Below, one piece after another: positions 26,961-38,499 of a stretch of DNA of 64,000 nucleotides (position 1 is the stretch's first letter; every line of letters begins with the position of its first letter). A model generated the notes under the pieces. The model was not told the DNA's origin and made no database searches. It saw only the letters and a program-made list of their open reading frames with translations. Position numbers and translations under genes: made by a program. The stretch is taken from NCBI RefSeq assembly GCF_022581195.2, contig NC_061467.1, forward strand, positions 10,912,001 to 10,976,000, written 5' to 3'. Origin of the DNA: Helicoverpa zea. Lineage: Eukaryota > Arthropoda > Insecta > Lepidoptera > Noctuidae.

Positions 26961-27128
26961 ATGTCAGTCAGTTGGTAAATCTAGTCCATTTAGTTAATCT
27001 AGTTCATTTCTTTGTAAGAAGCATAGTGCATATTCAATAATCTGAAAGATAGTATAAATGAGACATTTCCTTAACTAACTTAATCATAAGAAAAAAATAA
27101 AATAAACAACCTTACAAAAATAAATGAA

Positions 27129-27495
27129 ATCCCACCCAAAACAAAAATGTGAAAGACTGCCAAGTTCGATAATATAGGAATGCTTCGCCTATAAAAGGAG
27201 TGAGATCTGAATAAGTACCAAGTTCCATACACATGCCTCATTTAAAAATAGTTACTTTTTAATGATGTTACTTGGCAAGTTTTAATAGAAAATTAAACAC
27301 TTGATTCATTGCGTTTAGTCGGTTTATAACAAGGTGTGTGAAAACTTGCAAAGTAACATCATTAAAAAGTAACCATTTTTAAATGAGGCATGTGTATGGA
27401 ACTTGGTACTTATTCAGATCTCACTCCTTTTATAGGCGAAGCATTCCCATATTATCGAACTTGGCAGTCTTTCACATTTTTGTTTTGGGTGGGAT
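27129..27495. mobile_element. Foldback MITE, full-length
   Basis: Two long inverted arms run from ATCCCACCCAAAACAAAAAT at the left to its complement ending near 27495. The inner arm ends lie at the repeated AAGTAACATCAT motifs around a loop of about 90 bp. The arms are about 130-140 bp with few mismatches. It has no coding capacity; the 67-codon frame at 27390-27593 is a by-product. The copy at 23061-23294 carries the same loop in the other orientation. Confidence 0.9.
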
Positions 27496-27505
27496 ATTTT
27501 GTTAT

Positions 27506-27717
27506 TGAACGTTGTCAGTCGTTACTGGTAGTCAAGAAGCCAATAAGTGACAACCAGTCATACCTAGGGGTATCTTGTTGCCCGGGTACATAGCTTGAGG
27601 AGCTCAGATAGACAGTCACTCCTTGTAAAGCACTGGTACTCAGCTTCTTCAAAAGACTTTAAGCCGACTCCAACATAGTTGTGAAAAGGCCCGGGAAATA
27701 ATGATGAATGATGATCA
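27506..27717 (+). mobile_element. Old SINE fragment (GATGAT-ending family)
   Basis: Runs from GTCAGTCGTTACTGGTAGTC to the GATGATGAT-like end, matching the complement of the 55296-55680 SINE at perhaps 80-85%. It includes the TAAAGCACTGGTACTCAGC block. The tRNA head is missing. It begins about 10 bp after the terminus of the foldback MITE, so the two junctions are nearly coincident. Confidence 0.85.
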
Positions 27718-30471
27718 CCTCCTAAACCTAACTAACGTTTGAACTACCAGGGCACCAAAGTTCATTAGGAGCATTAACATAATAACAGCGACACGGTCGA
27801 CAGTGTAATTCACACTGAACGCAATTCATTAGGGGAGCTAATCTGTGCGTGCGACTACCAGGAGATCACGAATTGATTGAGGAGTACTCTCATTATTGGT
27901 TCACCTGTGTGGGTAGTGACCTTTTTTAGCTGAATCTTTATTTAGCCTTATGTATTATGTAAGCTCTAGATAATTTGAATTTAGAAGATTAGATTTGGAG
28001 CCATAGTGCTATTTGAGACACAAATGGTATTATTACCAATAACGGTGGGTTGCATCATTGAACTGTAACCATAACCAGCCGTCAAATAGATGGCCATTGG
28101 TCAAATTGGCGATTCGATTACTAAATATAGTTTATCACTATAGTTAAACAGTGCAACTCACCCTTAGTTTAAGAGAAGTTTGACAGGTATTTAAACAAAA
28201 ATTCGAATACAAGTGCATGAAGTAATTCCCTCGGGATGTGGTAGCTTGGGTAACGCAGCTAGAAAAATTACCAAAATACAACATTCATCATTTTGCAACA
28301 TTCATCTAAACAGCACGAATTCTCTAACTAAACAAAATTAACAACAACTAGTAGGGGCTAAAAGCTAATCTACGCAAGCTAAGTAGACTAAAACATAGCC
28401 ATACCGAGATATGAGACGTTCTGTCTGCCTGCATAATACATGAATTACCGCGATTTATACCGCGAGTCGCGATGTATACGATACCGTCCGCGTTATGTAT
28501 AATTAATGTTAATATGCTGTTAGGGCCATGCTGGACCTTGTTTAGTCATTTATTTTATAGATATAAAATATAGAAATAATAACAGGCACGGAGAATTATT
28601 AGTTACTAGGTGTTTTTCTCGGCTTCAGACTCAGATAAACTTCTTGATAAAAGCCTATTCTCATTAAAAGTATAATGTACCTTTAAGTAATTAGTAGTAG
28701 TAGTACATTATACTTTAGTAGTGTGACACTACTTACTACTTATAGTGTGTATGAGTTAGGTAGTGTTTGGCACAGTTATGACAGATTAGGTACACAATAA
28801 TCATTGCTACACACAACACTATCTGTGTTTGCTCTTTCACTCCAAAACAACTGAACCGATTCATAGAAAACACAGTCAAGAAACTAAAAAATAGGGAATA
28901 CGTTACTTCTTACTCAGTTGCGCAGAGAAGTTCTCACAGGACGAGCGTGTAACCGGGGGAAACAGCCTGTATGTTTAAAAAGTTTCACAGCCTTCCCGTC
29001 ATAAAACCTTATACACCGTTCTATTTTCGGCGTCTCCCCACGTGTTAACGTGACGTCATTACGCGTCAGAAGTTAGATAGCTAGGTATAGCTATGTGTCT
29101 AACGCCTCCAGAAAGGACTGTCTGACGCATTATGCGTCTGCGTTGGACCTAGGTTTATTTATAGACAACTTAGAATAAGTTTTGTTAATTTATTCATTTT
29201 TTCACTTTAACCTTTATTTTAATTACGTCTTTGTCTTTTCAAATTACTCAAATTCCAAAAGTCACATAATAGAGCACACAGTCATACATTGTCATGCTTA
29301 CTTTGTTTATGAAAAACAAGTCTTCAAAATGGCTGTAAATCAGAACAGAACCTTATTAGTAGAAACCTATAAACTGTTGCAGTGTTAGAAGTATTTTATT
29401 AAGTTATCTCAATAGGATTTACTAGACAATTTTTTACCATTTTTAATTTCCGCAACGTATTCTTTGCAACACAAAACACGCATAGAAACGACAAACACAT
29501 ACCATTCTTTATAATAAAGAAACGGTACATTATTCACTAATTGTACATCGGACTAAACGATAAGATTTTAACAACATCTGTTTACGTATAGATAAGATAA
29601 CAAAGTCATGATTTCTTACGGTCTTATGTATTTATCAAGGTTAGGCGTTTGAAGTAATGAACATTGTAATATTAGTATACAGCATGTCAATCTACGTGAA
29701 TCTGTAAAATTTTACCAAAAGAACATTAACCTTCTACTATCGTTATAAGGTTGAAAATCTATTGAAGGAATTTGATAGATTGAGGTGACGTCTGTACCTA
29801 CACTACAATTTATTGTGCCTTATTGATTTTTGATTTGTCTAGGAATAAACTACAAGTCTAAAAACTGATATAGTTTGTATGAGACCCCGAACATTGGAAA
29901 TCATGTTATGTAGTCGTTCCTGGTCTCTCTATTTAAATCGGGCTTAAAGATAGTTTAATGATAATTGAAAGTCATTATTAATTTTAAATTGTTGACTAAT
30001 TATGATGTATGACACAGTAATGCTGCTTTTCTTATAAAATTCGCTGATCATTATGAATATGAAAGTTTATTGATTACCTTACATGACTATACATAATTAA
30101 TTAATGTGATGTAATCCACTATAATTTCTTAACGATAATTATTATTTATAAGAAGAAATTAAAAAGGATAAAGTTATTGAATAAGTAACTAATTATGAAT
30201 GTCAATTATGATAATATTTTTAAAAGAAAAAGGTGTTTGGCTCTACAAACTAATTAGTAAATAAAAAGTTTATTTTACTTTATACCTCGTAATTGGTTTC
30301 TATACCTAATGTTAACGTATTTCAGTATTTCAGATGAAATCATATAAGTTACCCATCGAAGCATTAACTTCTAGTTTTCATTAACTTTCATGCCCTTTCA
30401 CGGTTCAAACAATTTCACAAATAAAAATAACTGTAAGAAAAAAATCAATATGTTTACAAAAGTTCACTGAC
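27718..30471. other. Intronic non-coding sequence
   Basis: Just downstream (minus strand) of the Camta CG-1 exon. A decayed repeat lies at about 28840-28980. A GC-richer palindromic patch around 29040-29140 has repeated GCGTC/GACGC motifs. No further Camta exon was found here or anywhere to the left, so the downstream intron exceeds 30 kb. Confidence 0.5.
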
Positions 30472-30563
30472 CTCATTAGTGTTCCAGCGGTGCCTCTGGG
30501 CAGCAAAATGCTCCGCCCGAGGCAGGCTCTCCAAGTTCTCGGGCAATTTAATGGGCTCGCCAT
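30472..30563 (-). CDS. Camta: Camta exon: start of CG-1 DNA-binding domain
   Basis: A 92-nt internal exon. Its acceptor reads TTGTTTCAG before 30563 and its donor reads AATGAG|GTCAGT after 30472. In the frame using two leading bases it encodes GEPIKLPENLESLPRAEHFA followed by AQRHRWNTNE. That is the opening of the CG-1 domain of calmodulin-binding transcription activators; 'RHRWNTNE' is nearly invariant in the family. CAMTA proteins are nuclear factors with CG-1, TIG/IPT, ankyrin and IQ segments, and are regulated by calmodulin. The exon starts in phase 1 and ends in phase 0, where the family continues with EIAA. The rest of CG-1 is not in the window. It sits alone in a sea of repeats, as expected for long-intron neuronal genes. 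Identity rests on remembered family sequence. Confidence 0.9.
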
Positions 30564-33125
30564 CTGAAACAAGCAATTTTATAACGTAAATAACTTGATT
30601 ACAAACGAAAAAATAAATATTTTAATAATAAAAATGCACCACAACAATGTATTGCACAATCTTAACACAGATTAAAAAACAAAATACGCAATCGAAACAT
30701 CAAAACACAAACATTCGAATTCTACTTCCAAATTCAAATTCAAAAATTGACATAAGCATCCTAAAACAATGTTACCAGCCAGCAACCACGAAGGTTTGCC
30801 ACAACAGAGTCTTAACTCCCAAACTCCTTAGAACTAGGCTACATTGAGAATACCTCAGTGCAAATTACACATGCATGCAACGCCAACAATGCTTGAGGTG
30901 AGGAATTCTCAGTAGACATACATAAATTGTTCCCGCGGCCGCTTGGCCAAATTTATTGATGTCTAAATCTTGTTGTGGGACTATCAGTCTAGTATGTAGT
31001 GGGACATTAGTTGGTGATGGATGTACTGGACTGTTTGTTTGGTGAACTGTAACTGTAAGGTATGCTGGAGGTAGTTGGAGTTTTGATTAGGTTTTGTTAT
31101 GAATGTTTCGAGTCTGTCTGTTAGTAAAAAAAACGACAAAGAGAGAAAAAAACAGTTTTTGATAAAACAAAAAGAAGTGCACGGGTTTTTGGTTCCAAAT
31201 CCTGCGGTACGGATATATAGAATTAAATTGGATATAACGGCGAAAAGTTCCCCAGAGTCCCAGAGGTTGAGCAACGAGAATACCAGAAAAACAGTTGTTG
31301 ACACTCCTAAAATAAATACCAACTAATCTAAAACCACGTCCTCCTCATTTTTCACAATGTCCCGAAACTAAACCGCCCAAAAATCTAGTAGAGAACTACA
31401 GCGCAAATAAAACAATAAACTGTACCCCGAACGAGGTGAAAACTGCCCGGTTTTTGGCAGCATTCGTCAAGAATGTCTGCACTGCTACCGGGGGCCACTG
31501 CCTTCCAAACACCGCTCTATTCAGCCCCCGGACGACCCAAACCCGACCTTATCTCTATCCTCATAAAGACCCAAATAAACGCATTCATAATCATGTATTT
31601 CGAAGCAATCGTCCAACTTGTTGAAATTCCGCCGCCGTCCGCTTTAGCGACTGCAAAATTAACTTTAACATCCCTGGGTCGTATTTGATCTTTATGTCGG
31701 AGAGATAAGATTCTTTTTGCTGTGTCTTTTTGCTGTAGATGTGAGGGTTTTAAGTTGGTAGGGCGTATAGGATGTAGGAAATTCGCTAGCCAAGCTTTTG
31801 GTCTAGTGCTCGCTAATTTCGCACCCAATCGTGGCTAACGGATAACGTGGGCGACATTCTTTGCTTTTATTTAGGCAGAATTTTTTTGGAGGTCAGAGGT
31901 AGGCATTTGAGATGCGGTTTACGTCTCCAAATAATTTCGAGAAAACCCCCGACAAGAGAAGGTAACCGCGCTAAAAGCTATGTAATTTGTAAGCATATGA
32001 AATGTTTTGAAAAACGCAGCTTAGCAGGTGTAAGTAAAAGGATATTTTCCTTGAATTCCTATTGCGTTTGAGGTGAATGGTTTTTCAAATTATATACCTA
32101 AAGTAAAAAAATGAAGTCCGTGGATCCCATTACTTGACAACAGTGGGCTTCATGGCGAGGCATTTGTCAGTGTACAATTCTTTGGTAACCAACGAATACT
32201 CTTACGCACCTAGTCGTATCAATCTCTCCCCAATCTATAAATAAATTCAGCAACAATAAAATTTGCGGTTGCAAATTGACCATTAGAGTTAGCAATTAGA
32301 AGTTACCATGACATCACTGGAATGGGTGTTTTTGGGTCCGAAAATCAAACAATAATGGTAATCCTTAGTGAAGCATGATTTGAATGTAAACCCATTTTAG
32401 TTATTGATTTAGATTATCAAAACTGCAACCCAAACAATGAGAAATATATTTGCCAAATTACCTACTTAATAGAAAAAAATGAGTTATTAGGTAACTAAAA
32501 CAGGACAATGATAAAACGCTTACCAACACTGTTAAAAAAAAATTGCATCATTTTCATAAATTGGTCACACCTATAAATAGAATTATAATATCTAGATACG
32601 GTATTGAGCATTATCAACTTAAATATCTATATCGAGAACATCATAATATCTAATACAGATTTACATTATCGAATGAAAAACAGATAAAAGGACGAGCCTA
32701 CACGATCCTATCAGAAATAACTAATCAAATTATGATAATCGCTCGATAAATATAGAGAACAAGGTCATTTAGCGGGCGTAATATTTTCAACTAACTAAAT
32801 TCGGAAAAGATTCTAAAGGAAGATATAAGAAAATAATTGTAGAAAGAGGTGCAATAAATATTTTGCTAAACACAGCGATATGCACTACGCTTTATGAGGT
32901 CATAAGTGTGCACCATAGTTTTGGGTGTCCGATTAGAATTATCTAAACATAACTAGTTTGACCTACTAACCGTTTGGGCTAGAATACAACTCACAAAATA
33001 GGTTTGTTGTGTTTCATTGTTGTTTAAACACTTAACTATGGTATAATACTTAAAGGGTGATTAGAAAAATTTTGTGTGGTTAACATTTTTAAACGGTTTT
33101 ATTTAGCTCACCCCGTTTGTTTTAT
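30564..33125. other. Intronic non-coding; GC-richer patch at 31.4-31.8 kb
   Basis: No complete element or exon with paired splice sites was found. The interval 31436-31830 is less AT-rich than its surroundings and keeps frames open on both strands (103 codons minus, 71 codons plus). Neither has family resemblance, so I leave it as possible conserved non-coding DNA. Confidence 0.4.
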
Positions 33126-33345
33126 TTATTCTTGGGTCAAATTTAGTAATTCAAATGTAAGTACCTTCCTGTTGTCAGATTGATCTGAAATTTGGTACAC
33201 ACCTTTAATTCCGATGACAATACGATATAGTAATATCAATAACATTGTAAATCCAATATGGCCGCCGATACAAAATGGCGGATTACATATTCTTCTACAA
33301 CCCCGTCAATATGGGTATCAAATGAAAGGGCTACTCAAGTAGAAT
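33126..33345. repeat. Lepidopteran dispersed repeat
   Basis: Contains CCAATATGGCCGCCGATACA and CCCCGTCAATATGGGTATCA, wording typical of a widespread lepidopteran repeat. The 69-codon frame starting at 33258 lies in it and in the adjoining repeat, and is not a gene. Confidence 0.6.
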
Positions 33346-33348
33346 ACT

Positions 33349-33500
33349 GTCAGCAACCCCAGCGTTGCCCAACAGGGCCAAGGCCTGCCTGGGCTGCGGG
33401 ATTGTCCGAAAGAGTGACCGTGGTCGTGGTACATAAAAGGCCTATGACGAAACACAACGGTTTTTAGTCAGTAAGAGTCTGGCACTCCCTCACCGCTGCT
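33349..33500. repeat. Dispersed repeat related to 8.95-9.10 kb
   Basis: Shares GGCCAA.GCCTGCC.G, GAAAGAGTGACCG and CAGTAAGAGTCTGGCACTCC with the 8.95-9.10 kb copy in the same orientation. Non-coding. Confidence 0.6.
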
Positions 33501-33564
33501 GAACCATATATAGAAAGAAGAATATTCGGTAGGCATTATCATTAAATACTAAAAACTAGGAAAT

Positions 33565-34030
33565 AAAAAATTGGTAAAAAAACTTTTAAGTTAAACGGTT
33601 TTATCTTATGTGCACTGAAAACTAAAAAATAAAAAAAGAGTTACTTACCTGTCAACCTACGTAGGTGGTCCCGGTCATATTAGACTAAAATAAAAACGTG
33701 GGGCCCTCTGAAATCCTACCTATGGCAAAGCATATCTTTATACTCTGGTAGATCATGAGCTCGGCGTTCGCTGGTTAAGCCGCTACGGCTGATTATTGAT
33801 TGTCAAAATCTCCAGTTACGATTATAGTAAGTCGATGCAATCCACACCTATTATACCTCTAGAAGAAAGTACTACAGCTATAGTTAATGGGCCCCACGTT
33901 TCTATTTTAGTCTAATATGACCGGGACCACCTACGTAGGTTGACAGGTAAGTAACTCTTTTTTTATTTTTTAGTTTTCAGTGCACATAAGATAAAACCGT
34001 TTAACTTAAAAGTTTTTTTACCAATTTTTT
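33565..34030. mobile_element. Foldback MITE with 142-bp near-perfect arms
   Basis: The arms 33565-33706 and 33889-34030 are complementary with a single mismatch that I could find (an A/G change near the inner end). They start AAAAAATTGGTAAAAAAACT and end GGGGCCC. The 182-bp loop has no ORF. No clear target duplication was found because the ends are A/T runs. The near identity of the arms suggests a young insertion or gene conversion between arms. Confidence 0.9.
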
Positions 34031-34925
34031 GGGTTGCGTACACAAATACCAGCGAGACTGCATTTTTTATAGATTCTGTCATTGTTATTCTTTTCCCTGT
34101 CTTGTTCCCAAGTTATTTAGGGTCAGCACAATATGTTTTCCGCTTCCATTCCTCTCTGTTAACAGCCACAATCCCCTCTTATTCATGTCATCTTTCAGGC
34201 AATCAATCTGTCTTTTCCCTCTCGTCATTCAAATTTATAACCTTTGTAACATGTGTTTCTTGATACTCCACACATTTTAGCCATTTAGATTAGCAATTAG
34301 AAGAACATTATCTAATTTCCAGTTCAGAAGAGAACAAATCGTCAGACCCAGTCGGGTGTCCAACTCTAACTAACTACTTACTAAGTTTTTTTTTAGGAAT
34401 ATGGTAGGTACGCATAAATTACAAGTAAAATAAAAATAACCAAAATGCACATTTCAAAAATGCACATCGTCATATGTCAACAGCTAAACCAAACTAAATT
34501 AATTGACTAACGCTGACTGATTTTATTGAGCAAAAATTGCTTCAAAGATGCGTCGTTTCATAATGAAAGTAAAAGGCTGTTATGAAAACAATATGATGTA
34601 AAAGTGAACACACGTGTAACATTCACATTAAATGTATGTCAATGTGTCAATGACCTCTAGAATTGAAAGTTTACTGTTATTTCAGACATCATTTTTTATA
34701 TAAATATTGATATTTGAATAGATAATTAGCATGTAATTATGTATTTTATTCTTCAATAAAGCTATTTAGTATAAAAGATAATGGTTATCTACGGTCAAGA
34801 GCCAAATGTTTGTTTTTAGGGTTAGGTAATAAAAAAACAGGCTGTTCTAAAAAACTGTTAATTTATTTTACAACAATTAGAGCTTACATCTAATCATATA
34901 TTAAATTATCTATGCTTTACATTAA

Positions 34926-35929
34926 TAAACTCTTTTGCAAAAAAAGCGGGCACCTATGCGAAATCTTAGTCTTAAGGACTTTACGTGTATTGGAAAGGGT
35001 TCTAATGATTGTAGTATGTTACTAGCATCGAAAGGGTTAGCCAAGCATGCGTGAGAGTGTATTCTAAATTTGAATTTTGTACTATTGCTAAGAAATTGGT
35101 TAAACCTGGTTTTGGACTAATTGCTGGCAGAATGTTCGTCGGTGTTTTGAAAAGTTTTTGAAGGGATTTTCAGAAAAATTATAATGCAATTTTAATTAAT
35201 GATTAATGTACCTTTTTGCTAGATCAAAACATTTTTGAAAAACTATGCGTATTTGATAAAATTTTCACCTGCTCTAAATGGGCTATACTGATGATTGATG
35301 GCAATGTTAAGAGTTTCGGTATTTTGATGTAAAGCGTTCTATTGTTTAGATATTGTACCTGCCAAAGTCAAAGTTTGATAGGAGCCGACTTGTGAACGGC
35401 ACTGCTAACTTTAAATTAGTTTCGTCGCAGCCCAAAATATTGATACTCCTTTAAATTGTGTTTATTTATGAGAAAGGGATATTTTACACCGCGTGGATAC
35501 AATATCTAAACAATAGAACGCTTTATACTAAAATACCGAAACTGTTAACATTGCCATCAATCATCAGTATAGCCCATTTAGAGCAGGTGAAAATTTTATC
35601 AAATACACATAGTTTTTCAAAAATGTTTTGATCTAACAAAAAGGTACATTAATCATTAATTAAAACTGCATTATCATTTTTCTGAAAATAACTTCAAAAA
35701 CTTTTCAAAACACCGACGAACATTCTGCCAGCAATTAGTCCAAAACAAGGTTTGACCAATTTCTTAGCAATTGTACAAAATTCAAATTTAGAATACACTC
35801 TCACGCATGCTTGGCTAACCCTTTCGATGCTAGTAACATACTACAATCATTAAATACCTTTGAAATACACATAAAGTCCTGAAAACTAAGATTTCGCATA
35901 GGTGCCCGCTTTTTTTGCAAAAGAGTGTA
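34926..35929. repeat. 1-kb inverted repeat with ~435-bp arms (foldback/hpRNA candidate)
   Basis: The left arm, about 34926-35360, begins with an AAACTCTTTTGCAAAAAAAG-like stretch. The right arm, about 35494-35929, is its complement. Manual alignment shows about 25 differences (roughly 94% identity) around a loop of about 133 bp. No ORF of note and no transposase or RT motif. It could be a large foldback transposon or an inverted duplication. Transcribed as Camta intron it would fold into a very long hairpin. Confidence 0.9.
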
Positions 35930-36098
35930 TAAAGGCTGCATTTAAATCCAAAGTGAAATAATTTTAAATTCTTTAACATAAACAATCCGAAGTTGAGCAC
36001 ATTAATTAATTTATTTTTAATTCATAATATAGTCATCACCAATTACATAATAAATACATTAATTTACAAAAAAAAAACAATTATCAATCATTATTTAT
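35930..36098. other. AT-rich spacer between palindromic elements
   Basis: No recognised content; about 80% A/T. Confidence 0.5.
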
Positions 36099-36100
36099 TA

Positions 36101-36327
36101 TAGTTCGGCCATTCAGAGAATGCGTTCCTGACACGTCGCGATTGAACTGACGACGTAACTACATTCATTGATTATTGATATAATAATGTTGTTTTAATGC
36201 TCCTCAATTGTTAAAACGGTAAACAACCAGCAAAAATATTTTTATCGTAACTGCAACGCCATTGCAAAGTTACGTCGTCAGTTCAATCGCGACGTGTCAG
36301 GAACGCATTCTCTGAATGGCCGAACTA
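36101..36327. mobile_element. 227-bp TA-flanked MITE, copy 2
   Basis: Same length and termini as 26005-26231, with the TA duplication at 36099-36100 and 36328-36329. The only differences I found are two adjacent bases in the left arm near position 60 of the element. Both copies are therefore very recent relatives. Confidence 0.92.
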
Positions 36328-36825
36328 TAATTACACAATATTCACAATACGATTTACTTTCAATACATTTTTATATTGGGTTATAATTTCAGGATTTTTA
36401 TAGCATGATATCTTAAGCATTTTAAATATCACTCGACATCTGTGAGGTCCAATATCATTATGGCACCATATTATTGTAGCATTATTTTTTATTCTGACGG
36501 CAAGTCACTCAATACATAAAAAAATAATTATGCAGATTTATTTTCTTCTGAAATGAGATAATAGATACATACATAAACTCTATTATGGATGTTGCTATAA
36601 ATAACAAAACATCTAATTTGCTTAATGATCGACAACAGATAATAAATGACTCAAGCAAACAGTCTGTTTTATTAACATACTCGCCGATGACCTTGCGCGC
36701 GCGCAAAGTCTAACACAAAAAAATATTTACGCTTAGAAAACGACTTCTTAGCTGTCATAATGAGTTTATATAAATTACTTTTTGTTCTATATTGTTTTAT
36801 TCCGGTTAATCTGTACAGGGCCTAC
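36328..36825. other. Non-coding, nothing recognised
   Basis: AT-rich, with a short GCGCGCGC run near 36697. A 65-codon minus-strand frame has no support. Confidence 0.45.
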
Positions 36826-37055
36826 GGGTGCTTACATAAAGAAACAGGTTACCGGTACAGACAAACCTGTACGGGTAGGTACCGATCAGTGCAGTTATAA
36901 TATTTCAATACAATCCTATTCACTCACTTATAAAGAAACAGGTAAACCTGTTTCTGTTTCATTAGGATTATATTGAAATATTATACCTGCACTGATCGGT
37001 ACCTACCCGTACAGGTTTGTCTGTACCGATAACCTGTTTCTTTATGTAAGCACCC
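36826..37055. mobile_element. 230-bp palindromic MITE, GGGTGC termini
   Basis: Arms of about 92 bp run from GGGTGCTTACATAAAGAAAC to the complement ending at 37055, with about four mismatches. A second small palindrome (AAACAGGTAAACCTGTTT) lies at the centre. A 3-bp repeat TAC precedes and follows it, a possible target duplication. Three-base duplications and GGG-type ends are reminiscent of PIF/Harbinger elements, but that superfamily prefers TWA, so the assignment is weak. Confidence 0.8.
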
Positions 37056-38160
37056 TACTTTTTGGAACCGTGCAACTAGTGTCACGTTTCATAAGAGTCT
37101 GTAAAGACCTATTTGAAATTTAAACATTTGATTGACTTTTACTTCAAAAATTAAGACATAATAAGTGTGATCAAAGATTAAAATTAATTTAATAGATAAG
37201 ACTGTTCTCAATATCATACGGTCATGTTAAACGATGACTGACTAATATATAACGCTTATATCATCTATCATTTTGTACATAAGTCTGTTAGACGTAGAAT
37301 GACGAGGCAATATGTAGGAAATACTCCAATGATTATATCTTACTTTATCTTTGAATGACTTGCACGGCAATTTGTGAGCACGTTCTTACATGATATTAAT
37401 GAGTCTCATAATCATAATGGAAAATACTAACTATACCCCGCGATTCTACTCGCGTTCTGATGGAACTGTTTCCTCCACGAATAAAAGTGTACCAGATTTC
37501 ATTTAAATTAGTGCGCGGCAGACAGGCAGATACTGTTACTTTTGCTTTTTGTAATAGTAAAGATTTAGACTTTTGCAATGAGATTAGAACTTTTGCTATG
37601 CGAAAGGAACATTTGGTAAATATTTGTACAGTTCTCGTCAAATATCTTTTCCGTTCTGAAACTCTCTAGAAATAACTTCACAATAGTCAGAATGTACAAA
37701 GAAAACACTACTACTTCACAGAAGAAAAGGTATTTGACGAAAACTGTACAAATGTTCCTTTTAAATTGAACGCTAAATACAAAAAAATGCAGTGACAAAT
37801 TACTGTTTCTTTATCAAATAAACTGTAAGAAATATCGTGAATTAAACGAGTTCCCAACGGTCTACTTTATCTTACCAATGTACGATTGATTGTTGTACAT
37901 ATAAAAATTCTTAGTATGTATGTACAGTATAGGTACCTACTGTTGCTTAGCAGTGTGTCGATTGCAGCAATTGATAGCACAGCTCTATTTCAATTAATTA
38001 CACAAGTTGCAAGTCACAGATATCATGATGATTTTAGAACACTTCAAGACAGCACAAATATTATTATTAATATTTTATTACTATGGCGATTTGTATATAA
38101 AATTAGCGGTATTCAAGATGCATTTAAAGTGTGTAATAAAATGTTCTTTTGAAATGACTT
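37056..38160. other. Non-coding with an imperfect inverted repeat (37603-37762)
   Basis: Segments near 37603-37665 and 37715-37762 (AAAGGAACATTTG, TTTGTACAGTT, CGTCAAATA blocks) are imperfect complements. One arm carries a roughly 12-base local duplication. The 77-88 codon open frames on both strands across it are consequences of the palindrome. No gene is supported. Confidence 0.5.
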
Positions 38161-38499
38161 TGCCGCTCCAAAGTTAGCTAGTAACAAAAGTCAAATGAGT
38201 AAAAAAATTGTAAACAGTACTGCGCATGCGTGAGACGTCAATTTGCTATCTTCAGAGAAGCAAAGTCATTTGTAATTGCATTTAGATACTTATTTTGCTA
38301 AGCGATCCTTGAGTGAGGTGTATAACTGGCAAAAATCACACTTGATACAAAGGGCATTTAACACTCATATGATTCACTGATAAACAATCATTGTGGTAAT
38401 TGCTGAACAATTATGAATAGAACTTTTGTCAAAATACTTATATAGTCACATTTAACACCCACGCTTTTGTTCGAAAACCTAACACTTTTCTCATAACGA
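38161..38499 (-). other. Probable 3' UTR / downstream flank of Efr
   Basis: Follows the stop of the transporter on the minus strand. I could not find a clear AATAAA poly(A) signal on that strand in the first 300 bases, so the transcript end is not fixed. A non-canonical signal is possible. Confidence 0.35.

Noticed and set aside
31517..31828. 103-codon minus-strand frame in a GC-richer patch
   Set aside because: No family resemblance, no paired splice sites; kept only as possible conserved non-coding DNA.
37396..37798. Overlapping frames of 69-81 codons near 37.4-37.8 kb
   Set aside because: Generated by an imperfect inverted repeat, with similar peptides on both strands.
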